Source of the DNA: Bacillota bacterium
Lineage (GTDB): Bacteria > Bacillota > Sulfobacillia > JAJZYS01 > JAJYTV01
DNA: 7,184 bases
NCBI GenBank assembly: GCA_021786135.1
Contig: JAJYNV010000118.1
Span: 1 to 7,184, forward strand
Reading direction: 5' to 3'
The notes under the pieces: model-generated
The model's input: only the letters and a program-made list of their open reading frames with translations
What the model was told of the DNA's origin: nothing
Databases searched by the model: none
In this document: piece by piece, positions 1 to 5,390 of the stretch
Layout: every line of letters starts with the position of its first letter
How positions within the stretch are numbered: the stretch's first letter is position 1
Made by a program: the position numbers and the translations under genes

Positions 1-2
1 TG

Positions 3-134
3 TGCAGGATGCGCATCCTTCGCGCGACGGCGACCCGGGCAGCGAGGCGCGCTGTGCAGTTCCGCTCCGGCGCCGCCTTGGTCCTGAAGACCGGCCGCAT
101 GTCCATGGCCGCCTGCGTCTCCTGCGATCTCTAA
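3..134 (+). CDS. Possible C-terminal end of an unidentified rightward gene (partial)
   Basis: A frame is open from the left edge to a TAA at 132-134. Almost every third codon position is G or C (about 39 of 43), as expected for coding DNA here. Its end would lie 7 bp from the hemQ stop, matching the very tight convergent junctions elsewhere in the window. The visible residues (ending MAACVSCDL) match no family I recognise. An alternative is a leftward gene starting at ATG 106-104 and running off the edge, with an AGGAG about 12 nt upstream. That frame shares the same wobble positions, so base composition cannot separate the two. It is also possible that neither is real. Function unknown. Confidence 0.3.
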   Translation, partial: CRMRILRATATRAARRAVQFRSGAALVLKTGRMSMAACVSCDL

Positions 135-141
135 CGCCGCC

Positions 142-921
142 TCACGCGCTCGCGAGGTACCGGCGAAGGTCCCCGGACCCGAGTCGCATGCCCACGAAGA
201 AGGAGCCAAAGAGCGCATACACAGCGCTCACCTCGTCGAAGCGCATCTCGTAGATGATCTTCTTGAATTGCAGAGGATCGTCGGAAAAGAGATCTACGCC
301 CCACTCCCAGTCATCGAGGCCCATCGACCCCGTGATGATCTGCCGCACCCGATCGGCGTAGCTGTGGCCGATGACGCCATGGCTGCGCATGAGATCCCTG
401 CGCGCCGCGGACTCGAGCATGTACCAGTTGCGTTCCTCGCCGCGCAGCTTGCTCATCGGATAGAAGCAGACGTACCGGCTTTGGGGAAGGTCAGGTTCGA
501 GCCGCTCACGCAGAGCCGCCTCCGCCTCGCGCATGGCTTCCTCGGTGCGCGGCGCCGAGGTGTGCGTCGAGAGTTCCACCACCGAGAAGTAGGAGTAGAC
601 GGGAAGGAGGTAGCTGCCGATCGCGCTCTTGGCCCAGGCGTTCTCGACCGCCGCCAGGTCTTCCAGCGTCGGCCTCAGGTAGATGCCCATGAGGTCGGCC
701 TTGTGACCGAGCACCCAGTAGTGGCCGCTCGAGCCCAGGTGTGAGGTCTGCTTCGCCTGCTCCTTGGCCATCAGCTCCTCGGCCTCCGCGAGCAGTGCCT
801 CGCGCGCATGGACCTCCAGCGCCTGCCAGCGCGGCCAGTCGATGCGGTAGAGGCTATGCAGGCAGTACCAGCCGTCCAGCGTCTGCGGTGCCTTCGTCAC
901 CTTGAACTTCACCCCGTACAT
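142..921 (-). CDS. hemQ: Coproheme decarboxylase HemQ (ChdC, chlorite dismutase-like fold)
   Basis: HemQ converts coproheme III to protoheme in the cytoplasm by two peroxide-driven oxidative decarboxylations, the last step of the coproporphyrin-dependent heme pathway of Gram-positive bacteria. From the ATG at 921 the protein is 259 residues, close to the usual ~250. The family signatures are clear: QTLDGWYCLH near the N-terminus, YPMSK with the presumed catalytic Tyr154, LMRSHGVIGHSY with the proximal heme ligand His181, then RQIITGS (Gln194), DDWEWGVDLF and the C-terminal YEMRFDEVSA and FGSFFVGMRL blocks. The frame is open upstream to a GTG at 984, but that start has no SD and adds 21 atypical residues. 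ATG 921 places the conserved block about ten residues in, as in homologues, although its own SD is weak (GAG). The gene is divergent from the SDR gene and has no other heme gene beside it here. Family call is firm; exact start is moderate. Confidence 0.95.
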   Translation of the reverse strand: MYGVKFKVTKAPQTLDGWYCLHSLYRIDWPRWQALEVHAREALLAEAEELMAKEQAKQTSHLGSSGHYWVLGHKADLMGIYLRPTLEDLAAVENAWAKSAIGSYLLPVYSYFSVVELSTHTSAPRTEEAMREAEAALRERLEPDLPQSRYVCFYPMSKLRGEERNWYMLESAARRDLMRSHGVIGHSYADRVRQIITGSMGLDDWEWGVDLFSDDPLQFKKIIYEMRFDEVSAVYALFGSFFVGMRLGSGDLRRYLASA

Positions 922-926
922 TGTAC
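916..926. promoter_or_regulatory. 11-bp dyad over the hemQ start codon
   Basis: GTACA-T-TGTAC is a perfect inverted repeat around one central base, and it contains the proposed hemQ ATG (921-919). It could be an operator acting on hemQ or a small RNA stem at the translation start. Five-base arms can arise by chance and I know no regulator that fits exactly; the copper-type TACA-N2-TGTA box has one more spacer base. Confidence 0.2.
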
Positions 927-1046
927 ATCTCGGTGCAAGCGGGTCAGCAGGCGGAATGCCCCTGATCAACGGCCGATCGGTCACTATAGGAGGTGCAGGC
1001 GGCGCAGCGCCCGAAGCAGCAGGAAAGCGAAAGGGGTCTTCGGCGA
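922..1046. promoter_or_regulatory. Divergent intergenic region between hemQ and the SDR gene
   Basis: These 125 bp must carry promoters for both the leftward hemQ and the rightward SDR gene. The only AT-rich element is CTATAG near 984-989, which gives TATAGG on the + strand (985-990) and TATAGT on the - strand (988-983) as weak -10 candidates. Neither has a recognisable TTGACA at the right distance. An AGGAGGTG at 988-995 on the + strand is a strong SD match with no start codon at a useful distance downstream. An AAGGGG at 1031-1036, 10 nt before ATG 1047, is the likely SD of the SDR gene. Confidence 0.4.
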
Positions 1047-2060
1047 ATGCGCATCCTCGTCATCGGCGGCTCCGGGCTGATCGGCCGCCAGCTTGTGCCG
1101 CATCTCGTACATGAAGGACATGACGTCGTGGTGCTGTCGCGCGGCCATCACGCGATCGACGTGCCGGGAGCCCGCCACGTTCTCGCCGACCGCAAGGATT
1201 CCCTGGCTGTGCGCCGCGCTGCGAGCGGCACGTTCGACGCCCTGATCGACAATGTCGCCTACGTGCCTGAGGACACGGAGTCCGTCCTGGCCGCCCTTGA
1301 GGACCGCATCGGACATTACGTGGTGACCAGCACGGCCTTTGTCTACCCGGGCCTCGACGCGGCCTTGCGCGGCCCGTCCGCGCTGCTGCGCGAGAGCGAT
1401 GCGCCTTTGGCCGCCCTGCCGGACGACCGAGGGGACGAGTCCCCGCACGCACGCTACGTGCAGGGCAAGCGCCGCCTGGAGGCCAGGCTGCAGGAGACCT
1501 GCCTCGTCCGCGGCCTGCCCCTCACGATCGTGCGCCCGGCGCTGCAGATCATGGGTCCCTACACCGAGGACGGGCGTTTCGCCTGGTTCTGGCTCCGCAC
1601 GCAGGACGGCGGCCCGATCTGGCTCCCCACGTCTGCGCGCCTCCACGCGGGCCCGTGCCAGGTCGGCTTCTCGGGCGATGTGGCCCGCATCCTGGCGGCC
1701 GCTGCGGTCCGGCCGCCCAAGGCCGTGGCGGTGTACAACGCCGCCCAGCCCGAACTCTGGTCCTATGAGGAATACCTCGGCCTCATGGCCGAGCTCCTCG
1801 GCCGGGAGCCGGACATCCGCTATGCGCGAAGAGAGGACCTCGACCGGTCGCCCTTCGCGTCCGATGGCGTCTACAGGATGCCGCTGCCCTATCGGGCCGC
1901 GGTCGACGTGTCGGCCGCACAAGACGCCCTCGACTTCGCCTGGACCCCGATGCGCGCCTGGATGGCCGAGACCGGCGATTGGGTGCGCCGCTACTACGCA
2001 GGGCGCGACGAGCCGTGGTACCGCCTGCGGGCCGAGGAGCGCGCCTGGCCCGGCCCCTGA
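1047..2060 (+). CDS. NAD(P)-dependent epimerase/dehydratase-like SDR protein
   Basis: This is a 337-residue extended or atypical short-chain dehydrogenase/reductase, a cytoplasmic Rossmann-fold enzyme. The N-terminus MRILVIGGSGLIG carries the GxxGxxG dinucleotide-binding motif (G7, G10, G13). VVLSRG at 28-33 ends strand 2, resembling the NRG segment of CSP41-like SDR proteins. VVTSTAFVY (92-100) supplies the Ser/Thr of the active site, and YVQGK (Tyr137, Lys141) is the catalytic YxxxK. The C-terminal part (about 190-337) would bind the substrate, which I cannot name; sugar-nucleotide or RNA-binding roles are known for relatives. The frame is open back to a GTG at 993, but ATG 1047 starts exactly at the Rossmann strand and follows AAGGGG by 10 nt. 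The stop lies 3 bp from the stop of the convergent hydrolase gene. Confidence 0.85.
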   Translation: MRILVIGGSGLIGRQLVPHLVHEGHDVVVLSRGHHAIDVPGARHVLADRKDSLAVRRAASGTFDALIDNVAYVPEDTESVLAALEDRIGHYVVTSTAFVYPGLDAALRGPSALLRESDAPLAALPDDRGDESPHARYVQGKRRLEARLQETCLVRGLPLTIVRPALQIMGPYTEDGRFAWFWLRTQDGGPIWLPTSARLHAGPCQVGFSGDVARILAAAAVRPPKAVAVYNAAQPELWSYEEYLGLMAELLGREPDIRYARREDLDRSPFASDGVYRMPLPYRAAVDVSAAQDALDFAWTPMRAWMAETGDWVRRYYAGRDEPWYRLRAEERAWPGP

Positions 2061-2067
2061 ACTTCAG
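2057..2067. other. Dyad holding both stop codons of a convergent gene pair
   Basis: CTGAA-C-TTCAG is a perfect inverted repeat. Its left arm contains the TGA of the SDR gene (2058-2060) and its right arm the TGA of the leftward hydrolase (2066-2064). No T-tract follows on either strand, so it is not a standard intrinsic terminator. Two opposed TGA codons spaced this way are self-complementary, so most of the symmetry follows from the gene layout. Confidence 0.4.
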
Positions 2068-2666
2068 AGCCCGGCGAGGAACGGGTTCTCCCAACGCTCG
2101 CGCCCGATCGTGGTGCGCGGCCCGTGCCCAGGGTAGACACGGGTCTCGTCCGGCAACGCGAGCAGTTCCCCGAGCGAGCGGTAAAGGCTCTCCCTATCGC
2201 CACCCTCGAGATCTGTCCGCCCGATCGAGTCATAGAAGAGGCAGTCGCCGGGAAAGAGGTCGTCGCCGATCCTGAACGCGACGTGTCCCGGCGTGTGCCC
2301 CGGCACACGGAGCACATCGATAGTGAGTCCCCCGAGTTCGAGCTTCTCCCCGCCTCGCAGCAGGTGCTGCGGGTGCGGCACGGGGTAGGTCTCGCCCAGG
2401 AATTCGCCTGTCGCATAGGGCAGGTCGGCCTCCGGATAGTAGAGCGCGCAGGCGAACATCTCCCTCAGCACCTCGGCGCCCAGCATGTGGTCCCCGTGGC
2501 CGTGCGTGACCAGGATGGCGTCCACGGTGAGCGCGAGGCCGCGGGCCTTGGCGGCGATCGCCTCCGGCAGGTAGCCGGCGTCGATCAGCACCGCGTGGGC
2601 TGGATCCTCCCATACGAGATAGCAGTTCGTCGAAAACGGGCCGAAGGTCGCATTGCGGATTTCCAA
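2064..2666 (-). CDS. Metallo-beta-lactamase-fold hydrolase (glyoxalase II-like)
   Basis: This is a 200-residue single-domain cytoplasmic hydrolase of the glyoxalase II-like MBL family that often sits next to dtd in Bacillota. All metal-binding motifs are present, numbered from the TTG start: HGHGDH (His55, His57, Asp59, His60), His124 in VPGHTPGH, the bridging Asp141 in FPGDCLF, and His181 in YPGH. A two-metal site is therefore expected; the natural substrate is not known. The N-terminus MEIRNATFGPFSTNCYLV matches the usual start of these proteins. An ATG at 2684 would add six residues but lies upstream of the SD GGAGGT (2681-2676). TTG 2666, 9 nt after that SD, is the better start. The frame stays open far upstream to 3104, but that stretch is antiphase reading of dtd. 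Likely cotranslated with dtd, whose stop overlaps the SD. Confidence 0.9.
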   Translation of the reverse strand: MEIRNATFGPFSTNCYLVWEDPAHAVLIDAGYLPEAIAAKARGLALTVDAILVTHGHGDHMLGAEVLREMFACALYYPEADLPYATGEFLGETYPVPHPQHLLRGGEKLELGGLTIDVLRVPGHTPGHVAFRIGDDLFPGDCLFYDSIGRTDLEGGDRESLYRSLGELLALPDETRVYPGHGPRTTIGRERWENPFLAGL

Positions 2667-2673
2667 CGCAGGC

Positions 2674-3150
2674 CTACCTCCCATCTGCAGCGGCGCCCGC
2701 CGCGCTCTGGCGCTCCCTCCCGGAGCGCGAGTCGAGGAGAATCGTGACCGGCCCGTCATTCTCCAAGAGAAAGCGCATATCGGCGCCGAAGATGCCGCAC
2801 TCGGCCGTCCCGAAGCGCGTGAGGAACTCCCGCCACATCGCCTTTGCCGCATCGGGCGGCAAAGCGGGGCCGAAGTCCGGGCGGTGGCCGCGGGCGACAT
2901 CGCCATAGAGCGTGAACTGCGGCACGACGAGATGCTGAAGGCCCAGATCGTCGGCGCTATGGCGGAGGCGGCCGCTCTCGTCCGCGAAGATGCGCAGAGC
3001 GTGGAGCTTATAAACCATCCAGTCGAGGTCTCCCGGACCGTCCTCCCGGCCGAAGCCGACGAGCGTCGCCTGTCCCCGGCCGATGGCGGCCACCGCCTCG
3101 TCACCCACCAGCACCTGGGCCCTCGCGACGCGCATGGCTACCGCCCGCAA
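2674..3150 (-). CDS. dtd: D-aminoacyl-tRNA deacylase (Dtd)
   Basis: Dtd frees tRNA from mischarged D-amino acids (and glycine from tRNA-Ala) in the cytoplasm, acting as a homodimer. From TTG 3150 the protein has 158 residues, slightly more than the usual ~145-150, with a Ser/Gly/Ala-rich tail after LLDS. The family frame is clear: LRAVAMRVARAQV at the start, LRIF in the middle, GIFGADM, and NDGPVTILLDS with the Gly-cisPro chiral-proofreading motif (Gly133-Pro134). The second motif, normally SQxxL, reads PQFTL at 77-81: Ser77 is replaced by Pro (codon CCG at 2922-2920). The usual Gln before RV near the N-terminus is Met. TTG fits the family start exactly and follows AGGGGG by 6 nt; ATG 3156 and GTG 3165 are alternatives. 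Its pairing with the hydrolase and with rel further right is the common Bacillota arrangement. Family is certain; activity with Pro77 is open. Confidence 0.93.
   Translation of the reverse strand: MRAVAMRVARAQVLVGDEAVAAIGRGQATLVGFGREDGPGDLDWMVYKLHALRIFADESGRLRHSADDLGLQHLVVPQFTLYGDVARGHRPDFGPALPPDAAKAMWREFLTRFGTAECGIFGADMRFLLENDGPVTILLDSRSGRERQSAAGAAADGR
2676..2681 (-). promoter_or_regulatory. Shine-Dalgarno site of the MBL hydrolase gene, deciding a TTG start
   Basis: GGAGGT on the - strand lies 9 nt before TTG 2666 and shares its last base with the dtd stop codon TAG (2676-2674). It lies inside the coding sequence if ATG 2684 is chosen, which argues against that start. The overlap suggests ribosomes ending on dtd can reinitiate here. 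Confidence 0.65.
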
Positions 3151-3156
3151 GCCCAT

Positions 3157-3162
3157 CCCCCT
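3157..3162 (-). promoter_or_regulatory. Shine-Dalgarno site of dtd
   Basis: AGGGGG on the - strand lies 6 nt before TTG 3150. It is too close to ATG 3156 (no spacer) and overlaps the codons after GTG 3165, so it favours TTG as the start, in agreement with family alignment (LRAV... against the usual MRAV...). Confidence 0.5.
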
Positions 3163-3197
3163 CACAACGGCACAGAGGTCACATCTCTCTGGCGGGC

Positions 3198-3206
3198 ATC
3201 ATAGCA
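3198..3206 (-). promoter_or_regulatory. Candidate extended -10 promoter for dtd and the hydrolase
   Basis: TGCTATGAT on the - strand fits the extended -10 form TGn-TATAAT with one mismatch. It would start transcription near 3191, giving a leader of about 40 nt before dtd. No convincing -35 is seen, as is usual for extended -10 promoters. The upstream flank contains GCAC-AGA-GTGC (3204-3214), a short inverted repeat overlapping the element. It would let dtd and the hydrolase be expressed without the lipoprotein gene. Confidence 0.4.
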
Positions 3207-3249
3207 CAGAGTGCCTGTCGCGGCTGCCCGCACACCCCGCCACGGTCCT

Positions 3250-4068
3250 TCACCCGCCGCTGGCCTTGGTGCTCTGCCGCTCGAGTACCCATGTCGTGCC
3301 GCCATCATCGGTGCCATAGACAAGTGTCGTTGTCTGGCCGTTCACCGTCCCGGTCACCCGGAGGGTCCCCTGGCGCGCGTTCCGGAAGGCGGGCGGCGTC
3401 ACCGTGCCGTTGCCCAGAGCGCTTGCATACTGCTGCGGCACGCTGAACGCGCTGAGCGTCCACGTGACGCCGCCGTCGACCGTGCGGTAGACCTCGACGC
3501 GCGGAGGGCCGTAAAAGCCGTTGAGATCCGTGATGAAGCCGTCCGTCGCGGAAGTGAAGCTCATCTTCAGCGGTACGTCGGAACCCGGAAAGACCCGACC
3601 CTGGTGAGGCGTCAGGGGTTGCCACGTCCCGCCCCCGTCCTGCGTGCGGAAGAGGAAGGCCGGCGCCTGCCCGGCGCCCGGCAGTCCCTGGGCCAGCACC
3701 CAGATGCGCCTCTGGCCGAAGGCCGCGACCTGCAGCGTGCTCACGCCATTCCCGCCCGAGGCGTCGGCTGTCACCTGCTGCGCCCGCCACTTCGTCGAAC
3801 CAGCTGGTGCCAGGTAGAGGGCGACGCATCCCTTCGTGGCGTCGGACGCCGCCTCGATCCATGTCCCGCCTGCGGTAGCGCGGCTGCTGCGGACGATGGT
3901 CGGGCTCGAGGCGACGCTCGGCGGACTTGCGGACAGGCAGGTCCAGGGCCCAGCGGCATGGGTCACCTTGGCGGACGTCTTGTGGCCCACCGCGGTGGGC
4001 TCGGTCCCACAAGCCGCGATGAGCAGCCCACAGGCCAGAAGCGCGGCCGTCGTCGTCAAACGCTTCAA
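3250..4068 (-). CDS. Lipoprotein with Asp-box (BNR/Ycf48-like) repeats
   Basis: This is a 272-residue predicted secreted lipoprotein. The N-terminus has a short basic stretch (MKRL), a hydrophobic core and the lipobox LIAAC, with Cys20 as the lipidation site, so the mature protein would be anchored on the outer face of the membrane. Three Asp-box motifs of the form TxDGGxTW occur at 142-149, 196-203 and 253-260. Such boxes mark turns in beta-propeller folds of the sialidase/BNR and Ycf48/Hcf136 kind; with so few, a partial or small propeller is likely. No catalytic residues of sialidases are visible, and the role is unknown. The start is TTG 4068, 6 nt after GGAGGG (4080-4075); there is no nearby in-frame ATG, and this start gives an intact signal peptide. 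It is divergent from the radical SAM gene and about 100 bp upstream of dtd. Confidence 0.8.
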   Translation of the reverse strand: MKRLTTTAALLACGLLIAACGTEPTAVGHKTSAKVTHAAGPWTCLSASPPSVASSPTIVRSSRATAGGTWIEAASDATKGCVALYLAPAGSTKWRAQQVTADASGGNGVSTLQVAAFGQRRIWVLAQGLPGAGQAPAFLFRTQDGGGTWQPLTPHQGRVFPGSDVPLKMSFTSATDGFITDLNGFYGPPRVEVYRTVDGGVTWTLSAFSVPQQYASALGNGTVTPPAFRNARQGTLRVTGTVNGQTTTLVYGTDDGGTTWVLERQSTKASGG

Positions 4069-4074
4069 AGGGAT

Positions 4075-4080
4075 CCCTCC
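4075..4080 (-). promoter_or_regulatory. Shine-Dalgarno site deciding a TTG start of the lipoprotein gene
   Basis: GGAGGG on the - strand lies 6 nt before TTG 4068. No ATG or GTG offers a signal peptide in this position, so TTG is well supported. Confidence 0.65.
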
Positions 4081-4111
4081 CGCATCATGCCTGCTCCCAC
4101 ACCGATATTAA

Positions 4112-4132
4112 TGCCGCGCGGCACCGTTCGGT
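4112..4132. repeat. Two abutting palindromes between divergent genes
   Basis: TGCCGCGCGGCA (4112-4123) is a perfect 12-bp palindrome. It runs directly into ACCG-TT-CGGT (4123-4132). Both sit beside the AT-rich island that may hold the leftward -10. They could be protein-binding sites or form a small hairpin in the leader RNA. High GC content makes such palindromes easier to find by chance. Confidence 0.3.
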
Positions 4133-4189
4133 TGCGGGACGCTCTTACTGCCGAGCCGCCCATGACCTGTCCATCCCGGACAACGCCCG

Positions 4190-4205
4190 CGTGACCTCCG
4201 TCACG
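4190..4205. promoter_or_regulatory. CRP/FNR-like dyad upstream of the radical SAM gene
   Basis: CGTGAC-CTCC-GTCACG is a perfect inverted repeat with 6-bp arms. It contains GTGA-N6-TCAC, the core half-site pattern and spacing recognised by CRP-family regulators (consensus TGTGA-N6-TCACA). It lies 60 bp before the radical SAM ATG. The outer bases are C and G rather than T and A. No regulator gene is in the window, so the binding protein is unknown; a simple RNA hairpin is the alternative. Confidence 0.4.
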
Positions 4206-4252
4206 GCCTCTGCCCACCGGGCGGCGCAAGATGGTCCTGCAATCCCCGCCCC

Positions 4253-4258
4253 AGGAGG
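4253..4258 (+). promoter_or_regulatory. Shine-Dalgarno site of the radical SAM gene
   Basis: AGGAGG sits 7 nt before ATG 4266. It selects this ATG over the in-frame GTG 4191, which would place the SD and the dyad inside the coding sequence. Confidence 0.8.
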
Positions 4259-4265
4259 CGACACC

Positions 4266-5390
4266 ATGGCCGCATCGCCGTACGCGGACGCGCCTTTCAT
4301 TGTCATCTGGGAGACGACGCAGGCGTGCGATCTCGCCTGCAAGCACTGCCGCGCCGCCGCCGTCCCCCTGCGCGACAGAGACGAGCTCAGCACCGCCGAG
4401 GCGAAAGAGCTGATCGATGACATCGCGTCGATGCGCCCGCAGCCGAACTTCGTCCTGACCGGCGGCGATCCGATGAAGCGGCCGGATCTCGAGGAGATCA
4501 TCCGCTATGCCGCCAAGGTGAAAGGCCTGCGCATCTCGATCACGCCTTCGGCGACGCCGCTCGTCACCCGCGAGCGCATCGAGGCCTGCGCGGAGGCCGG
4601 GCTCGCGCGCTGGGCCTTCTCGATCGACGGTGCGACAGCCGAGACCCATGACTTCTTCCGCGGCCAGGAAGGCTCCTTCGCCATCACCCTCCGAGCGATC
4701 GAGGACCTCCGCCGCCTCGGGCTGCCGCTCCAGATCAACACGACCGTCTCGCGCTACAACAAGGACGCCCTGCCCGAGCTCGGCGCTCTCGTGGCAAACC
4801 TCGGAGCCGTGCTCTGGAGCGTCTTCTTCCTCGTCCCCGTGGGGCGCGGTCGCGCGCAGGACGCCCTCGGCCCGCGCGAGACCGAGGACGCCCTCACCTG
4901 GCTCGAGGAATTCGCGCGCTCAGCGGCCTGCGACGTCAAGACGACTGAAGCCCCGCAGTGGCGGCGCGTGCTGCGCCAGCGGCGAGGGGACGACGAGTCG
5001 ACGATCCGCCACGGCATGGATCGCGTCGGCCGGGCGCCGCGGCCGGTCACGGACGGCGACGGGTTCATCTTCATCAGCCACAAGGGCAACGTCTATCCGA
5101 GCGGCTTCCTGCCCCTCGCGCTCGGCAACGTGCGCCGGACGCCGCTCTCCGAACTCTACCGTACGTCCGATGTGCTGCTCGCGCTCCGCGACCGGACCCG
5201 GCTGCGCGGCAAATGCCGCATCTGTGAGTACCGCGAAATCTGCGGCGGCTCCCGCAGCAGGGCCTACGCCATCACGGGCGACTACCTCGAGAGCGATCCC
5301 TACTGCCCGCACCTGCCGGATCCGACCGCAGGCTACCGTCAGGTCCGCTCTGACGTGCGGACGCTGCGCGACTTGGGCAAGACCTCCTAG
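4266..5390 (+). CDS. Radical SAM/SPASM protein, AhbD/NirJ/BA_1875-like
   Basis: This is a 374-residue cytoplasmic radical SAM enzyme. CDLACKHC holds the CxxxCxxC motif (Cys21, Cys25, Cys28) for the SAM-binding [4Fe-4S] cluster. GGDP at 66-69 is the SAM-contact motif, followed by the partial TIM barrel (to about 230). The C-terminal SPASM/twitch-like part has KCRICEYREICGGSRSRAYA with Cys317, Cys320 and Cys326, plus Cys347 in DPYCPHLP. These four could hold one auxiliary cluster. The PSGFLP segment near 278-283 is, as I recall, typical of the BA_1875-type group (TIGR04053). The head (IWETTQACDLACKHCRA) and the CGGSRSRAYA tail also resemble heme-synthesis AhbD and NirJ, but the substrate cannot be read from the sequence. 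A role in peptide or cofactor modification is equally possible; no small precursor peptide gene is seen nearby. The start at ATG 4266 has a strong SD. The stop TAG shares CTAG with the stop of the convergent DUF488 gene. Confidence 0.88.
   Translation: MAASPYADAPFIVIWETTQACDLACKHCRAAAVPLRDRDELSTAEAKELIDDIASMRPQPNFVLTGGDPMKRPDLEEIIRYAAKVKGLRISITPSATPLVTRERIEACAEAGLARWAFSIDGATAETHDFFRGQEGSFAITLRAIEDLRRLGLPLQINTTVSRYNKDALPELGALVANLGAVLWSVFFLVPVGRGRAQDALGPRETEDALTWLEEFARSAACDVKTTEAPQWRRVLRQRRGDDESTIRHGMDRVGRAPRPVTDGDGFIFISHKGNVYPSGFLPLALGNVRRTPLSELYRTSDVLLALRDRTRLRGKCRICEYREICGGSRSRAYAITGDYLESDPYCPHLPDPTAGYRQVRSDVRTLRDLGKTS
5387..5390. other. Shared CTAG containing the stop codons of two convergent genes
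   Basis: The radical SAM gene ends with TAG at 5388-5390 and the leftward DUF488 gene ends with TAG at 5389-5387. The two genes therefore overlap by the 4-bp palindrome CTAG, and no terminator fits between them. Confidence 0.85.

Larger units (their letters stand above)
4069..4265. promoter_or_regulatory. Divergent intergenic region, lipoprotein gene / radical SAM gene
   Basis: These 197 bp separate two genes read away from each other. From left to right they hold the lipoprotein SD, an AT-rich island (GATATTAAT, 4104-4112) that offers TAATAT as a weak leftward -10, two abutting palindromes (4112-4132), a GTGA-N6-TCAC dyad (4190-4205) and the radical SAM SD (4253-4258). No clear TTGACA -35 is visible for either direction, which would fit dependence on an activator or an alternative sigma factor; that is inference. 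Confidence 0.45.

Noticed and set aside
9..1057. Shared ATGCGCATCCT at 9-19 and 1047-1057
   Set aside because: The match is short and reflects common codons (Met-Arg-Ile-Leu); the flanks do not match, so it is not a duplication.
984..1922. Long leftward open frame opposite the SDR gene
   Set aside because: It is the complement of a clear Rossmann-fold gene, has low-complexity Arg/Gly/Ala composition and no recognisable motif; such antisense frames are common in GC-rich DNA.
2685..3104. Upstream extension of the hydrolase reading frame across dtd (to 3104)
   Set aside because: It reads dtd in another frame, is rich in Arg and Ser without domain signal, and the hydrolase has its own SD and family-like N-terminus at 2666.
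3170..3211. Direct repeat GCACAGAG at 3170-3177 and 3204-3211
   Set aside because: Only 8 bp with two copies, and no regulator pattern is recognised; chance is a sufficient explanation.
3211..4194. Rightward open frame opposite the lipoprotein gene
   Set aside because: The opposite strand has a signal peptide, lipobox and three Asp-boxes; this frame shows no motif.
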